From Cryptomeria japonica (lineage: Eukaryota > Streptophyta > Pinopsida > Cupressales > Cupressaceae), in contig NC_081407.1 in the NCBI RefSeq assembly GCF_030272615.1, positions 149,793,744 to 149,851,743 of the forward strand: a DNA stretch of 58,000 nucleotides, in the 5' to 3' direction. This document shows positions 20,100 through 31,744 of this stretch, one piece after another. Numbering within the stretch: position 1 is the stretch's first letter; each line of letters begins with the position of its first letter. The position numbers were made by a program, and so were the translations under genes. Below the pieces are notes generated by a model that worked only from the letters and a program-made list of their open reading frames with translations, was not told where the DNA came from and did not search any database.

Positions 20100-22085
20100 T
20101 TACAAAGGGGTATCATGTCTGTCAAAATACAACAAAATGATCAAAATACAATAGAGACAAGTCTTTGAGGTATGACTATCTCTTGAGGCTGACGATCTCG
20201 CAACAAATGTCCCAGCTCCTGGATCTCCCCTAGGTGGATCATGTCGAGAAGGCCCCGTAACACCTCTTCTTTCTATCCCCATCTGACTCTGAGTAGATCG
20301 ACTGGCTACATAGCTAGGAGCTCTCTACTCTCTAGGGACGAGATCCTCATATAACTACCTGTATTACTCAACCACCATGGCCATGTATCATATCTCTCTC
20401 AGTGTGTCCTACATCAAGGCACCACCTTTCGCTCTCTGCAATCTCTCTGCAACCTCCTCTACCCGACCCTGGCGCGCTCTCTCTATATCTCGCTCTGCCG
20501 TAATCTATGTAATCTGACGCTCCTATGCTAGAACCTGTACTTGTAGTTGTTGTATTGTGACTTGTAGGGATCCAATGTGTGAGTCTTTTCGATGGCTGGG
20601 TACCCTAATCTGAATGGGTACCTTTGTCATGGTCCCACCCATACCTGTCCCTATCTGAGGCGTCGGTGGAGGTAGAACATTTGATCTCCTCCTCTGGGTG
20701 GGTTGCCTATCATCCTCCATCACCCCCTCATCCTCTGTCTCTCCTCAAACCTCCTCTATCACCTCTATAGCCTCCTCCTCCTCCTCCTCCTCCTCCTCCT
20801 CCTCTTCCTCTTCCTCCTCCTCCATCACCTCCTCCATCATCTCCACCTCCCTCTAGGACCTCCTCTCCCTCCTCATCTCTATCTAACTCCCCCTTGCCTC
20901 TCTAGCTGCTCATCCTCCTCATCGTCAAATGTAGGTAACATCTCTATTGGATTTGATATCCATGCCACTGCATGTGCCCCGAAGTAATTCGATAGCTCCT
21001 CTGTCAGCCCCGCATCAACAACCCCAGCTCCATAATCCCAGATCTAGCCTGCCAATGTCATGTACTCCTCTACTACCACTACGTTATCCACCATGGGGCC
21101 CCACTCGGGCACATCCTACCTCTGGTGAGCATATAAACACGCTCCCTGTGGTATCCCATGTTGTCTCCCATATTGTCGCTGCACACGGTGATGCAAAAAT
21201 CACTTAATAATAAAGGGCGTCTGCCTGATCAAATATCTAGACATATAAACATAGGGCATCTCTATCTCGTCCTCAACCCACACCTTGAAATCCATATATG
21301 GTCTCCAGATGACCGTATGAATATCATCTAATATGCTCTGTCAGTGCTCTAGTTTGTCGATCTTATGCTGGATAACTATACCTGTATACTCATATGAATA
21401 TGCTCGACCAAATGACATATCCCTATCTGCAAGTGGCCTCGCTGCAGGAATATGCTCTGAGGCCCACACTTGTAATAAGGTCACCCTGGCTGATAAACTC
21501 ATGTATCCTAGATACACTACCTGGTGCAGCTCCCTATAAAGGTGTGTTAACATGAAGTACCCCCATGCAAACCTGCGTCCCTGTGTAACCATGTCCTCGA
21601 GAACCAATCCCCATCCCACAGCTAGTCCCTTCGGCCTACGGTCGGGACACAAAAATCCACCAATGAAACCTGCTAGAACAAAAGGTAAAGGAGCATAATC
21701 AAGATCCACAAACTCCTACCATGGGATCTCATATCCACAAATCTGATCATCTTGGAAGATGCAACGAAGAGAATCCATCCCACCCTCCTCAGTCTGCTCA
21801 TATGGAAACAATGCCCCCACAATCAGAATCTGCAGAATGCGATAACAGTCCTCAGGTGTGACTGTTATCTCGCCAGTAGCCAAATGGAAGGTGTTCATAT
21901 CACTATGCCACCTCTCTACCAAAGCTATCAACAAACCCCGGTTAATGATATACCGAGGCATGTCTAATAAAGAATTCAAACCACATCTCTCAATCACATC
22001 TCTATCAACCTGTGACAATCACGGAATCAATGACCATGGTCATGGAAATAGCTCTCGTGACTGAAGTACACCAAGTTGTGCCTAC
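20100..22085 (-). pseudogene. Antisense plant mobile domain (PMD) gene carried by B
   Basis: Read on the minus strand. PMD (Pfam PF10536; MAIN/MAIL family) occurs in plant nuclear proteins and in genes captured by retrotransposons. Open pieces 22018-21716 and 21709-21341 share one frame, separated by a TAG. They show DRDVIERCGLNSLLDM, LVERWHSDMNTFHLATGE, ITVTPEDCYRILQI, LAGFIGGFLCPDRRPKG, RRFAWGYFMLTHLYRELH and LLQVWASEHIP, all in PMD order. Below 21340 the frame goes on through further stops to an acidic region; a (CTC)n tract at 20769-20830 encodes a Glu run, across which the frame shifts. The tail 20723-20100 is Arg/Gln-rich (RQPTQRRRSN). It lies antisense between integrase and the 3' LTR, as in reported Tat antisense ORFs. 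Decayed by at least six stops. Confidence 0.82.
20769..20830. repeat. (CTC)n microsatellite within antisense PMD frame
   Basis: About 18 CTC/TTC triplets. On the minus strand it codes for consecutive Glu residues in the acidic linker of the PMD frame. The frame before and after differs, so slippage here probably broke the gene. Confidence 0.85.
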
Positions 22086-22196
22086 AAAACAACAAATTTC
22101 CATCATCAGTTCCCACATTTATCTGATATATCCAATCAAAACAAAATCAACTTGAAACAACAAAGCATCAAATCAAGATCCATATCTAAAATCAAA

Positions 22197-22320
22197 TCAC
22201 TATATCGAAAATCAAAGCACCATATCGAAAATGAAAGACCCATATCGAAACTCAAAGACCCATATCAAAAATCAAAGATCCATATCGAAAATCAAAGCAT
22301 CATATCGAGAAATCATATCC
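22197..22320. repeat. 20-bp tandem repeat upstream of PMD frame
   Basis: Units CATATCGAAAATCAAAGCAC and variants repeat with ATATC at 22202, 22222, 22242, 22262, 22282 and 22302, an exact 20-bp step. Looser copies continue to about 22450. It lies between the PMD start and the phased array and codes for nothing clear. Confidence 0.85.
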
Positions 22321-22762
22321 AAGACCCATAACGCAAGTAATTCAAATATCCTTATCAAAAATCAAAGAATCATATCGAGAAATCATATCAAAGACCTATA
22401 ATGGAAGACATTCAAAATTCATAATGCAAGCATCATATCAGAAATCATATTGGAAATAAAAAATCAAAACTCATATTGGACATCAAATTCATTTGCAAGG
22501 CAAAAAAATCAAAGATGCACATCAACAGAAAATCAAGATCCTCATTCAAATAATCAACCATCTTGGCACTTCATAACAAAAGCAATTTTAGTAGACTCTC
22601 AATCATCATATCAAGACTTGGACATCATCACAACAAGCAAAACATTGGCTCAAAACCCATCCCAAAACACTCAGCAAGCACCTATCCACTCCTAAGACAT
22701 CTACCTTATCTATTCCCCCCACGATGCATTCTTTCAAGTCTGTTCTACCCATTTTTCTTACC

Positions 22763-23062
22763 CACGTGCCATAACATCCCTCCCATGCGCCCTCTTTCCT
22801 CACCTACGCAATATAATATTTATTCTAGGCGCTAAACTAACCTATGTGCTAATTGGGGTTGCCATCACGCTACCCTACTTACCCTATATGCTATCCTACA
22901 CCCCCTACGAGATTAACTGTCAATCCTACGTGCTAAAAGACTAAACGCGCTATCCTAAACTTGCAACGCATTGTAGAATGTACCTAAGATGCTATCGTAA
23001 CTACGTTACCCTACGTGCTATTGACCTTATCGTATGTGCTATTCTAGACTGCCTACGCGCTA
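22763..23062 (-). repeat. 21-bp phased array of motif TAGCRCRTA (copy 2)
   Basis: On the plus strand the motif reads TAYGYGCTA. Motif ends fall at 22771, 22792, 22813, 22834, 22851, 22872, 22893, 22914, 22935, 22952, 22973, 22994, 23020, 23041 and 23062. Eleven of 14 steps are exactly 21 bp; the others are 17, 17 and 26. Three members (22813, 22914, 22973) are weak and assigned by position. In the minus orientation it lies about 700 bp upstream of the PMD frame, as copy 1 lies upstream of gag. Spacers are not conserved between the copies. Confidence 0.85.
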
Positions 23063-23613
23063 AAATGACAAATTTGAAAGAAAAAAATGAAAAAAGTGAT
23101 CAAAATCAACAAAATTAATAAAAAACATGGCAAAATTTAGATGACTTATAGGTGGACCATATGCAGCAGGCCTCCAGTATCTATGAACATGCTCGAATTG
23201 GTGAGAAGCATAAGGAACCAACATTTTCGTCAGAGCTAAGATGTCACAATCGCAGAGAGACAAATGTGCAAATGATAAGAATAGAATCACTTTTTACCTT
23301 TTTATAGGGTAAAAGTAAAAAAGGGTTAGTAGGTGGGACATGTATTTTTCTCATTTTCTCACTTTGAACCTTATCAAACATCATTATTCGGTAGGTGAAT
23401 CAATTACACTGCATTCAACACAATCTAAATTTTAAAATACAATTAATTCAAAAACGCTTATCAAATCAACAATATTTTCAAAATCTTTGATTCATCTCCC
23501 GAGGGGGCATCATCAATATCATTCATCAAATTTGGGGCATCATACCGATATTTCAACACAAACATCATATCTGGCAAAATTTTCTTTGAATTAACATGTG
23601 CACACACGTCACT
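23063..23613. other. B 3' region before polypurine tract
   Basis: AT-rich, no gene. A repeated GGGGCATCAT phrase occurs near 23496-23550. I see no further structure. Confidence 0.5.
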
Positions 23614-23615
23614 TC

Positions 23616-23629
23616 AAAGAGGGGCAAAA
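23616..23629 (+). promoter_or_regulatory. Polypurine tract of B
   Basis: AAAGAGGGGCAAAA sits directly against the TGTAGACG start of the 3' LTR. Purine-rich apart from one C. Confidence 0.7.
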
Positions 23630-24950
23630 TGTAGACGTATAAAAATGAACACTTTCCTAAGTGAATATTTAATATTCATTTTAATCTCATTCCTCTATTT
23701 AATTAAATTTTATTTAATTAAATTTTCCACATTCATCTATTGAATTACTCAATTTATTTAATTAAGTTCACCTAAGCCTTTCATAGCCTTTAATTAAATA
23801 AATCATTTTATTTAATTAATTTTCCTTTCTTCCTTTTTAATTAAAATTACATTTGATTAAATTGATCCTTGCAAGTAAATAAATATTATTTATTTATTTT
23901 AATTCCCCACTTGTATTTATGCAAGTTGCATCTATTTTTGTTGAAATAAAGTAATTTAGTTTAATTAAAATTCCCCTCCATCCACTTGCATTTTCCTACA
24001 TCTCCCACTTGCCTCTCTAAACCCCCTTCTAGATTCTTCTAATCACTTCTAAATTAGCCTAATCCATCTCCTAATTATTGTCACATTCCTAAGCAAAGGG
24101 AAGTCACTTGTCAAACCCTCAAAGTCTTTGAAAACCACTATAGGCTTTATGTCTTCAACAAGTTAACCTTTAAAGTCTTCCTAACCATTAATGGTTAACT
24201 CAACCTTCTTACATGATTAGAGATTTTCTCTCTAACTCAACCTTCATCTAACCCAAGGGTCTCATCAAGCATTCATCGCTTTGACCATGGTTATTCCTTT
24301 AACCCTTGCACAAGAGTTTATCCTTTGGATTAAAGCTTTATCCAATGGATAACCCTAACCTAACCTTAACCCTTACCTCCTAAGGTAACCATCATATCTT
24401 CTCAAGCATTTAATGCTTCTTAAATCTCCTCTCAAGCAATCTTTTGTTGACAATTGTCACCATTTCATTGGTGAAAATTGTAAACAAGGATTGATAACTT
24501 TCAATCTTGGCCCTTGTTAAGATTATCCAATCTTGACTATCCATTGCCCTATTTTTCCTATAAATAAAGCTCTCATTCTCTCATTTTCAGGATCCAAGTC
24601 TTTAGTATCAAACTTATAGATATTTTGCTAAATATATAAAAGCTTCATGCATCTAATCTATAATCATTTTTAAATCAAGCATTTAGCCTCTCTTTGAATA
24701 GAAATCATCTTAATAAGAGTTTTAACAAGCATTTCCATTATCATAGCACATTCATATAAGACTAGTATATCATGTTAGGATAGGTTTTACTAATTTTTTA
24801 TCTTATCATCATATCCATGCTAGTTTAAATCATATTAGATTTAATATCATGCCTAACTAGGAATGCATTCATATTAAGTTGATCAAACATTCCTCATTCT
24901 TGGAGTTGTCATTTTTAAGTCACTTTGCTCAGTGATCTGAGAGCAAAGGC
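23630..24950 (+). repeat. B 3' LTR (right end approximate)
   Basis: Starts TGTAGACGTATAAAAATG after a polypurine tract. Its first kilobase resembles, in opposite orientation, the LTR of A. TATAAATA at 24559-24566 is the likely TATA box in a CCTATAAATAAAGC setting. Downstream a hairpin with an 8-bp stem, CTTTGCTC...GAGCAAAG (24923-24948), lies near the likely end. With no 5' LTR to align, the right end and target duplication cannot be fixed; it could extend to about 25120. Confidence 0.65.
24559..24566 (+). promoter_or_regulatory. TATA box of B 3' LTR
   Basis: TATAAATA, about 930 bp into the LTR, with CT-rich sequence just downstream (CTCTCATTCTCTC) as in many plant LTR promoters. Confidence 0.6.
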
Positions 24951-26980
24951 ATTGACTTGAGGGATCCTGTGAGATAGAGAACAATGGAATGTCCCTTGGG
25001 GAGTTGAGTTATTCAATATATCTCCATAACTTGCACCAAGAGTCCCATTGGTGTGTGGATATTTTTGAAACCAAATTTTTTGTTTCTTTGTTCCACATTT
25101 CTCGCACACACATCATATCATGGTTTTTCTTTTATGGTAGGTTTCCTTAAAATATTTCCTCCAAACTCTAACCATTTTTCCTTATTGGCATCATTGGCAG
25201 CATGGCACAAATTGTGCAAAAACAATTGCAGGGAGATTGGGTACCTAATTTTTACAATATAGGAGAAAACATTAGTCATCGCATTGCCCATGGGTATCCT
25301 CCATTCATAGAATCGATTAAAAACAGTAGCCTTGATATGAAATGAGTTGTATGCAATAATTTTTCTGCTAGATGGTTTGGGGAAAAGAAGCAGAGTAAGA
25401 GAATCATCATCATCAGTATCCAATGTTTGTATACTATTAATGGAACTGTTAACGTAGATGCCAGGCCCATTCAGGGTGTTACAGCAGTTGTAGATTTAGA
25501 TCAAATGAAATTGATTAGGTACATTGATAGGATAAAAGTCTCAATGTCATAGGCCCAAACAACATATTACAGAGTGTCATAAGAAATTAGAGTTGTAGTT
25601 GAATAATGAATATCAAATATATCAAATTAAAGATTATTATATATAATAATATTTATACAATTTATTTATTTTTCTGTCATCTCTTTTATAATTGGTGTTT
25701 AGTTCATCCTCATACATGTTAAAAAATTTCAAGTTGATAAACTAAGGGCTTGTATCATGTGCATCTTGTAGATCATTATAAATATCAAGTGTTATCATGG
25801 CTTATCATAAAAGCATTTACATTCCAATTGCATTATCATTTTACTCCAAGAAAATCTAAGAATATAGCATGCATATTTTCATATGTCATCATTATCTATT
25901 AATCAATGTGTATATGAATATTTTATCATTAGCAAAGGGGCTTGACTACTTATGAAGGAAGTTGACAAATATTATATTGCACATAGTAAGCCCTCGTATG
26001 CTTTTCAGTGCAACTCCTTATTTCAAGTACATTGTTATAAGTCTAGACAAATAACACTTGTAGATTGACCAACATGGGTAAAAGGTCTATCTTTACACTC
26101 ACAAATATAATGAGGCCCAATCACAAACAAAAATTCATTTAAGATGACATAAACTTCACACTAGTTTTCCTTTCTTGCCTAATTATCAACTACATCATCA
26201 AATCTAGAATCAATCACAATGTATCAACAATAAAAAATAAAAAATTGCAAATCACATTAAAATAGTGATGAAGAACCTCTATTTTTTTTATTAGAATTTT
26301 CATGTTTTTCTTTTCTCATTAATTATTTTTGTCTAATTTATTATTCACTATTAATTCGAGAGGCTTCTACAATCACAGCAAATTTATGCATCAACATTTA
26401 GGGCTTTTAAAAAAAAATGACGATCATTTGGATTTCAATTGTGTTTACAACCTTAATAATAATAATTAATATAATTTTAATTGAATTAAGACTTAATTAA
26501 TAATAAACCGTTATCGAGACGATTACATTGGATTATTAAAAATTGTAGTAATGCATTGTTCTTTGAATTAGGAAAAAAAAATTCAGATACAGAAACGATC
26601 AATTAGAGGTATGCGATATTCTGTGTTTTCATACAATATTTTGCTTTTCATATTGTTTTCATATTGTAGAATTATTTGCAAAATCATCAACAAATTAATG
26701 GGTCTATCCATTTTTAGATAGAGAAAGGATCAATTACTCAGTTTCAACGTCAGATAGAGGTATGTGATATTGTTTTGATAGATATCAGATAGAGGTATGT
26801 GATATTGTTTTGATAGATTTCACTTTTTATACTATTTTCACATTGTAGGTTTGATGAATACGAATTAATGAGTCTATTTAATTGCAAAATCATCAACATA
26901 TTAATCTTCAACCTTTGGAACATTTGCAAGTACACAATATATCATAAAATTGACAGATTTTGTATAAATTCAAAATATGC
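24951..26980. other. Unassigned AT-rich DNA
   Basis: No gene recognised. Minus-strand ORFs at 25118-25470 have no motif I know. A 33-bp direct duplication (CAGATAGAGGTATGTGATAT and following) lies at about 26750-26815. Long T- and A-runs occur throughout. Confidence 0.5.
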
Positions 26981-26984
26981 AAGC

Positions 26985-27790
26985 TAAAACCACCCTCATT
27001 CTTCTTCCTTTTCCTCTGAACTACAGTCCAATTATCTTTTGGTGTCGCAACCCCATCCGCCTCTTATGATTTCTTTATAGACTTGCATGTCCCTTTTGTA
27101 GATGTAATTTCAGAACTATCCACTTCATATATCACGACAACACAAGCCAAAAGATAAGGAGCAACCTTATCTAATTTCGCGCCAGTAGGAGGAGGCTCAA
27201 CCTGGAACTAATTGGGGCCTATGTAGATTTTTGCAAACCTACATGGCATCCATTCACTACATTATTTTTTTGGATAGCAGCTGAGGGAGTTTTCTCTTTT
27301 TTATCTTCCTCTTTTTGTATCGAACAATAACTTTTGTACTTTGTACAATGTGCAACAATGTGATCCATGTTGAAACATCTACGATAACTAAAGAGAAAAC
27401 CCTCATAATGTAAAAGATGGATCCAATCTGTACTAGCAATTTTATAACATATCTCAGCCAGGGTTTCTTTAGTAATATTTGAATCCACCAGAATACCAAA
27501 AAAACTGGTGTGGAAAATAATTGGAAGAGATCCCTGAAATTTTTCTAATGAGTTTCCAATTGCTTCGAAATAAGTATCAAACTAAAATTGTAAAGGAATA
27601 TGGATGATGGAGGAGTTTTACCTATACAGGAGTAGCATCAAAAGATTCAATAGTAGCTTTGACTGAAGAATGCATGGTTTCAAAATAAACAAATGTTGCT
27701 GGAAATTCCATTAGTAATTACAGAGAATCTCATTTCTATCCGAAAAGTGTCAAACATTATCACAAGAAAACCTTGGGAACAAGAGTAAAT
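26985..27790 (-). pseudogene. LINE (L1-type) ORF1 fragment
   Basis: On the minus strand several frames together give the plant LINE ORF1 pattern. First comes a DUF4283-like stretch (LLHHPYSFTI, then GKFQGI-type FPHQFFW sequence) between about 27700 and 27480. Then, in the 89-codon frame 27488-27219, LAEICYKIASTDWIHLLHYEG is followed by a zinc-knuckle-like CFNMDHIVAHC. A Lys-rich tail ending DNWTVVQRKRKKN near 27000 matches the usual end. ORF1 binds LINE RNA. Stops and frameshifts are frequent, and no ORF2 (endonuclease/RT) is seen nearby, so this is a truncated relic. Confidence 0.6.
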
Positions 27791-27838
27791 CTGTATATTG
27801 CCTACTAAAATTGGTTGTTGTGTCTCTGTGATCCACTT

Positions 27839-27843
<5 letters not shown>

Positions 27844-27927
<84 letters not shown>
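27844..27927. repeat. (AT)42 microsatellite
   Basis: 84 bp of uninterrupted AT dinucleotide just upstream (minus sense) of the LINE ORF1 relic. Confidence 0.97.
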
Positions 27928-27930
<3 letters not shown>

Positions 27931-28690
27931 CTCCCCAAAAATTTCAGCTTGAGAGGACTTGGAACAATGGTTGGGCCGATTCAAAGAGAGAGAGTTGGAG
28001 ATTCACATTTTCAATATCCCCATCTACACAATGTCTTGCACCGTAATTTGTCTTTGTCTGATCATATTGATTCCCATGTGAAAGATCTTTATTACCATCC
28101 TCCTCAAGTGCTTCGCACCCTAGAGTAGTCTTAGCTTCTTCAACACTACACATAGGCCACATTCTTGGTAGCGCAACAAATTTTAAAAAATTTAGAAATA
28201 TATTAAATTATGATTAAGCTTAATGTTGGATTACAGTTCAATAATTAGTTTGTTTTAAAAAAGAAAAATTATGCATCTTTGGTAGTGAATTTTATGGATG
28301 ATTATGATGGAACATGCTGAAACATTATAGTACTTCATTGTTTTTATTGTATCCACATTTACAAAGATATCTCATGTTTTATGTACAAATGTACTTCATG
28401 TTCAAAACAATTGTAGAGAAAATACTTTTGCCAAAGATTTGAATTAGAGGACTAAGCAGCATCCTCAGTAATAATGAGGAGCTTCCACTATTTTTTAAGA
28501 GGTGTTTAAGTTTATAATAAAACCCTAGATCCAAAGTAGGCTATCGTTTTAGAAGAGCTTTATTTCAATAATAAAACCTAATTATGTCATAAAAAAAACC
28601 ATTTTCCTCTTTAATTGGTTTCATATGATTTAAAAGAAAACATTCACTTTGCAAATAAAAATGAAAGTTCATTTTGTCAAATTAATTTCC
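27928..28690. other. Unassigned AT-rich DNA
   Basis: No gene recognised. A 72-codon minus-strand ORF (28162-27944) has no motif I know and may be an upstream part of the LINE relic. Confidence 0.4.
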
Positions 28691-28962
28691 ATAATCCTAA
28701 CCCTAGACATAATCCTAACCATAACCCTAACCCTAACCATAATCCTAACCCTAACCATAATCTTAACCATAACCCTAAATACTAAGCGTAACTACAATCT
28801 TAACCCTAACCCTAACCTTAACCCTAAACATGATGTAAATCCAAACCCTAACCATTAACTTAATCCTAAAAGTGATGCAAAAAATAACTATAACCCTAAC
28901 CCTAACCTGAACCCTAAGTCTAACCCTGTGATATAAGCCCTAACCCTACACATAATCCTAAG
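28691..28962. repeat. Degenerate CCCTAA-type hexamer array
   Basis: About 270 bp dominated by CCCTAA and near variants (CCATAA, TCCTAA, CCTTAA), with runs such as ACCCTAACCCTAACC. The step is mostly 6 bp, the TTAGGG form, not the 7-bp TTTAGGG of most plant telomeres. Heavily mutated, so an old interstitial array or a telomere-like simple repeat. Confidence 0.8.
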
Positions 28963-28984
28963 CTAATAGGTATCCTTCTTGAGG
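28959..28984. repeat. Left arm of 26-bp inverted repeat around element D
   Basis: Its reverse complement matches 52056-52081 at 23 of 26 positions (core AGAAGGATACCT). The arms flank element D from outside, 45 bp beyond the left LTR and 4 bp beyond the right LTR. A second short inverted repeat, GTGCCTATT...AATAGGCAC, follows the left arm (28985-29029). Confidence 0.7.
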
Positions 28985-29029
28985 TGCCTATTGCAGTTTA
29001 ATGTTGAAAAATTAATTAAAAATAGGCAC

Positions 29030-30084
29030 TGTTCACATTATTTTTCTCCCCGGTGTAGATATTTCAACGGACCCAATTGTTATCACCTTTTAGCCAGCAG
29101 GTTAGAGCGCATAGGACACTTGGTGGCACAACGTTGCTCCCTCGGTTCGGTTTTGGTGTCCAGTTTTTGAAGCAGCGTTTACAAATGGCAATGCCTGCTA
29201 ACTGTATTTTGGTGGGCCCACTCATTAACACAGTATGTGAACGGTTTCTTGTGGTTATGTCTTTTTCCGCACCCCATTCGCGGTTAGCAGAATATTTTTA
29301 GTTCATGGTAACCTACAGACTGTTGCGGGCGAAAAGTGGATTTTCAGGGTTTGTTTTGTTGGGTATGACTTCCATAGCGACACGACATGTTTTTTGTTAG
29401 GAATGAGTTGTGCCATTTTGGCGTTTTAGGGAACTATTTTTAGAAGCGAGGATCTCTTTAAATGTTGCTTTTTCCCTTGTGTAAGGGGTTCAGAACTTGA
29501 AAGAAAAAAGAACAGTCCAGTTTGCAAAGTAGGAATTTTCTTTTTGTTTCAGCCTTTAAGAAACCATTTTGATCCTACTAGAAGAAAATCATTCAAATTG
29601 TGCCTATGGCCTTTATGATGCCTCTTCTAGTATGTTGTTAATGGTATTTTTCTGTGCTCTAGTGTTGAAGATTCTAATAACTTTGGGAATATCTCAATCC
29701 AAGACTTCACTGATTAAACTATGTTTCTATACTTGTTATCTGATGAATGCATGTTGAATATTTCCATATGTTTCTCAAGTAAATCTGGTTGTGGCTTTTG
29801 ATTATTGTTCTTGATCCAGACTGGTAGATGGTTGGATGGACTTATAGAAGTTATATGTTTCTTAGTTTCTGTTGGTTCATTGTTTCTTAATGATCTGGTG
29901 TATCGCCAAATACTTTGGAGTTACTTTTCAAGGGTATTTTTTTCTTTCCCTTTTCCTCAAAACTCAAAGAAGAGTCGGCTTCCTAATCCCGGAGGTCATT
30001 CAGTGTGTCCTGTGCAAAACTAGTTCCCCAGCACTAAATTTCCCATAAGGTTGTTTGTTCCCAAAGAAAAATTTAGAGTCAACA
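29030..30084 (+). repeat. D 5' LTR
   Basis: 1,055 bp from TGTTCACATTATTTTTC to AGAGTCAACA. It aligns end to end with 50992-52051, with scattered, mostly transition differences. Contains GTTTGTTTTGTTGGG-type and ACTTGAAAGAAAAAAG-type low-complexity parts. ORFs within it (29077-29301, 29569-29757, 29805-30023) recur in the 3' LTR but look incidental. Confidence 0.92.
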
Positions 30085-30094
30085 GTTCTTTTTC

Positions 30095-30113
30095 TGGCAT
30101 GCCTGGTGGGACC
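30095..30113 (+). promoter_or_regulatory. Candidate primer-binding site of D
   Basis: TGGCATGCCTGGTGGGACC begins 10 nt after the 5' LTR. The TGG start and position suit a primer-binding site, but the gap is longer than usual and I cannot name the tRNA. It differs from the sites of A/F and E. Confidence 0.4.
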
Positions 30114-30144
30114 ATTATTTTAAACCACAATCACTTGATAGTTT

Positions 30145-31744
30145 ATGAGTCAGAGGCCTGTCACTAGGAGTCAAACAGCCCTACATCCTCATCTTCTTTT
30201 TCCTCCATTGGTGACCATCCATTCTGCCACAGTTTCACCTCCGCAGGGTCTCCCCGCTATTATACACGTTGTAATGGCTCAAGTCCCTCCCCAGAATTTG
30301 TGACATGGGACAATGGTAGCCCCCTGATTCCCCCAATTCCACTTGTAGTTTGGGGAGCCATTCTGGCAGCAGCGCTAAAGGTCATGCCTAAATTCATAGG
30401 AGAATGTCATAAAACCCTTGGAGAACATTTGCAAGATGTGGCTACTGTCTGTACTGTACATGGCATCACCGAGCAGAATGTAGCTTTGAGGTTGCTCGTA
30501 GTGTCTTTCAAAGGGAAAGCTCTGGACTAGTTCAAATCTCTAGGCGCTAGTACTATAGGGGACTAGGATCAGTTGGGGGATCGTTTCTTTCAGAGATTTT
30601 CAAACAAAGTCGATAGATCATCCCTAATGCACCAGCTCATTATAATCAAAAGGGCTCCCACAGAGGCATTAACTAATTTCAACTTGAGGTTCTAGCAAAC
30701 CTGGCAAAGGATACCGTTGTTTGCCCGCCCCTCGGAAGATATGGCTTTTGTATTCTATCTAAAAGCTTTTAATTTTGACATATCAGTAATGATTCAATCT
30801 TTAGGGGGTATTACTCTTCCGCAAGCATTTGACTTAGAGGTTCAGGCTGAAAACAACCTTATCGACGTTGGAAAGCTCGCATCTCGCCCTACAATGCTAG
30901 TGTTCCCTGAAATATCTACCCAAGCCATGGAGGAAACTGCCCCAAGCACCTTGGCTCCATAGTCTATGTACTCATTCCCCACTCCTCAAGTTACTCCCCA
31001 AACCACCTCTTTGGCTGTTGAGGTCAATGATATGAAACATCTTTTGAGATCCTTCTCTAATGAAATTGTCAACCTAAAAAGGGCCCAAGTATCTCCTACC
31101 AAACCCCCTTTCCAGCAAAGCTTCCAAGGAAACCGACCTCCCTATCAACATCCTAATTATCAGGTTGAGAAATCTCTCCTGCCAAATGGCCAAATTGTCC
31201 CCGTCCCTAATCCATTACAGGTCGTCCACCCAAACGTTGGTAGGGAATTGACTATAGGTCAAAATAATTTGGCGGACGATACCAATTCTTGGTGTTTTCC
31301 ATGCAACAATGCTCATGCTCCGAGGAATTGTCCAAGGGGAAATTTACAATAGAAGGTCACACAACAAAGGAACTCAGGTATAGTACCAGATGAATCCGTG
31401 TATGCATCTCCGAGCATGGATAATGTGGCTTTCATGGCTCAAATGCAAGGAATGTCATTACAACAAGAAGCAGAAACTGCCCCCGATCACACACTTTTTT
31501 CATGGATGGAGGACGACGACACAGTATTAACTAATGATGTAGGAACCCCAAAAGATGGAATCCATATGGTGCATTCGGATTACAACCTCTGCTCTAAAAG
31601 GCATTTGACTGGGGAAGATGCCAACAATATGAGATCAATGTCCATAGATCGGCCCCCAGAACCACCAGTTAGTGTTTCTGCTCATCCCAGGAAGGAGTTC
31701 ATCCCTTACAAACCTAAAGAGCCTAAGGTTTTCACGCTCCTGGC
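30145..31744 (+). pseudogene. gag: D gag, first part (interrupted by E)
   Basis: A start ATG at 30145 opens MSQRPVTRSQTAL; the frame shifts near 30300. From there to 31744 one frame holds, with stops only of the TAG type (30528, 30564, 30693, 30960, 31350). It shows the capsid-like core (LRLLVVSFKGKAL, then GDRFFQRFSNK), a Pro/Gln-rich linker and CFPCNNAHAPRNC, a C-X2-C-X3-H-X4-C knuckle one residue short of the usual spacing. The frame runs into element E at 31744 and resumes at 40932 without loss. Gag forms the particle; this copy cannot be translated whole. Confidence 0.78.
31740..31744. repeat. Target-site duplication of E, left copy (CTGGC)
   Basis: Matches 40927-40931 exactly and abuts the LTR ends of E. 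Confidence 0.95.

Noticed and set aside
20703-20987. Leu-rich plus-strand ORF that could look like a membrane protein
   Set aside because: It is the complement of the Glu-coding (CTC)n tract in the antisense PMD frame.
25118-25470. Minus-strand ORFs of 64-101 codons as a possible host gene
   Set aside because: No motif, no conserved start context, and overlapping frames of similar length; could extend the LINE relic but nothing supports it.
29569-30023. Short ORFs shared by both D LTRs as LTR-encoded peptides
   Set aside because: Conserved only because LTRs are duplicates; they do not resemble any known protein.
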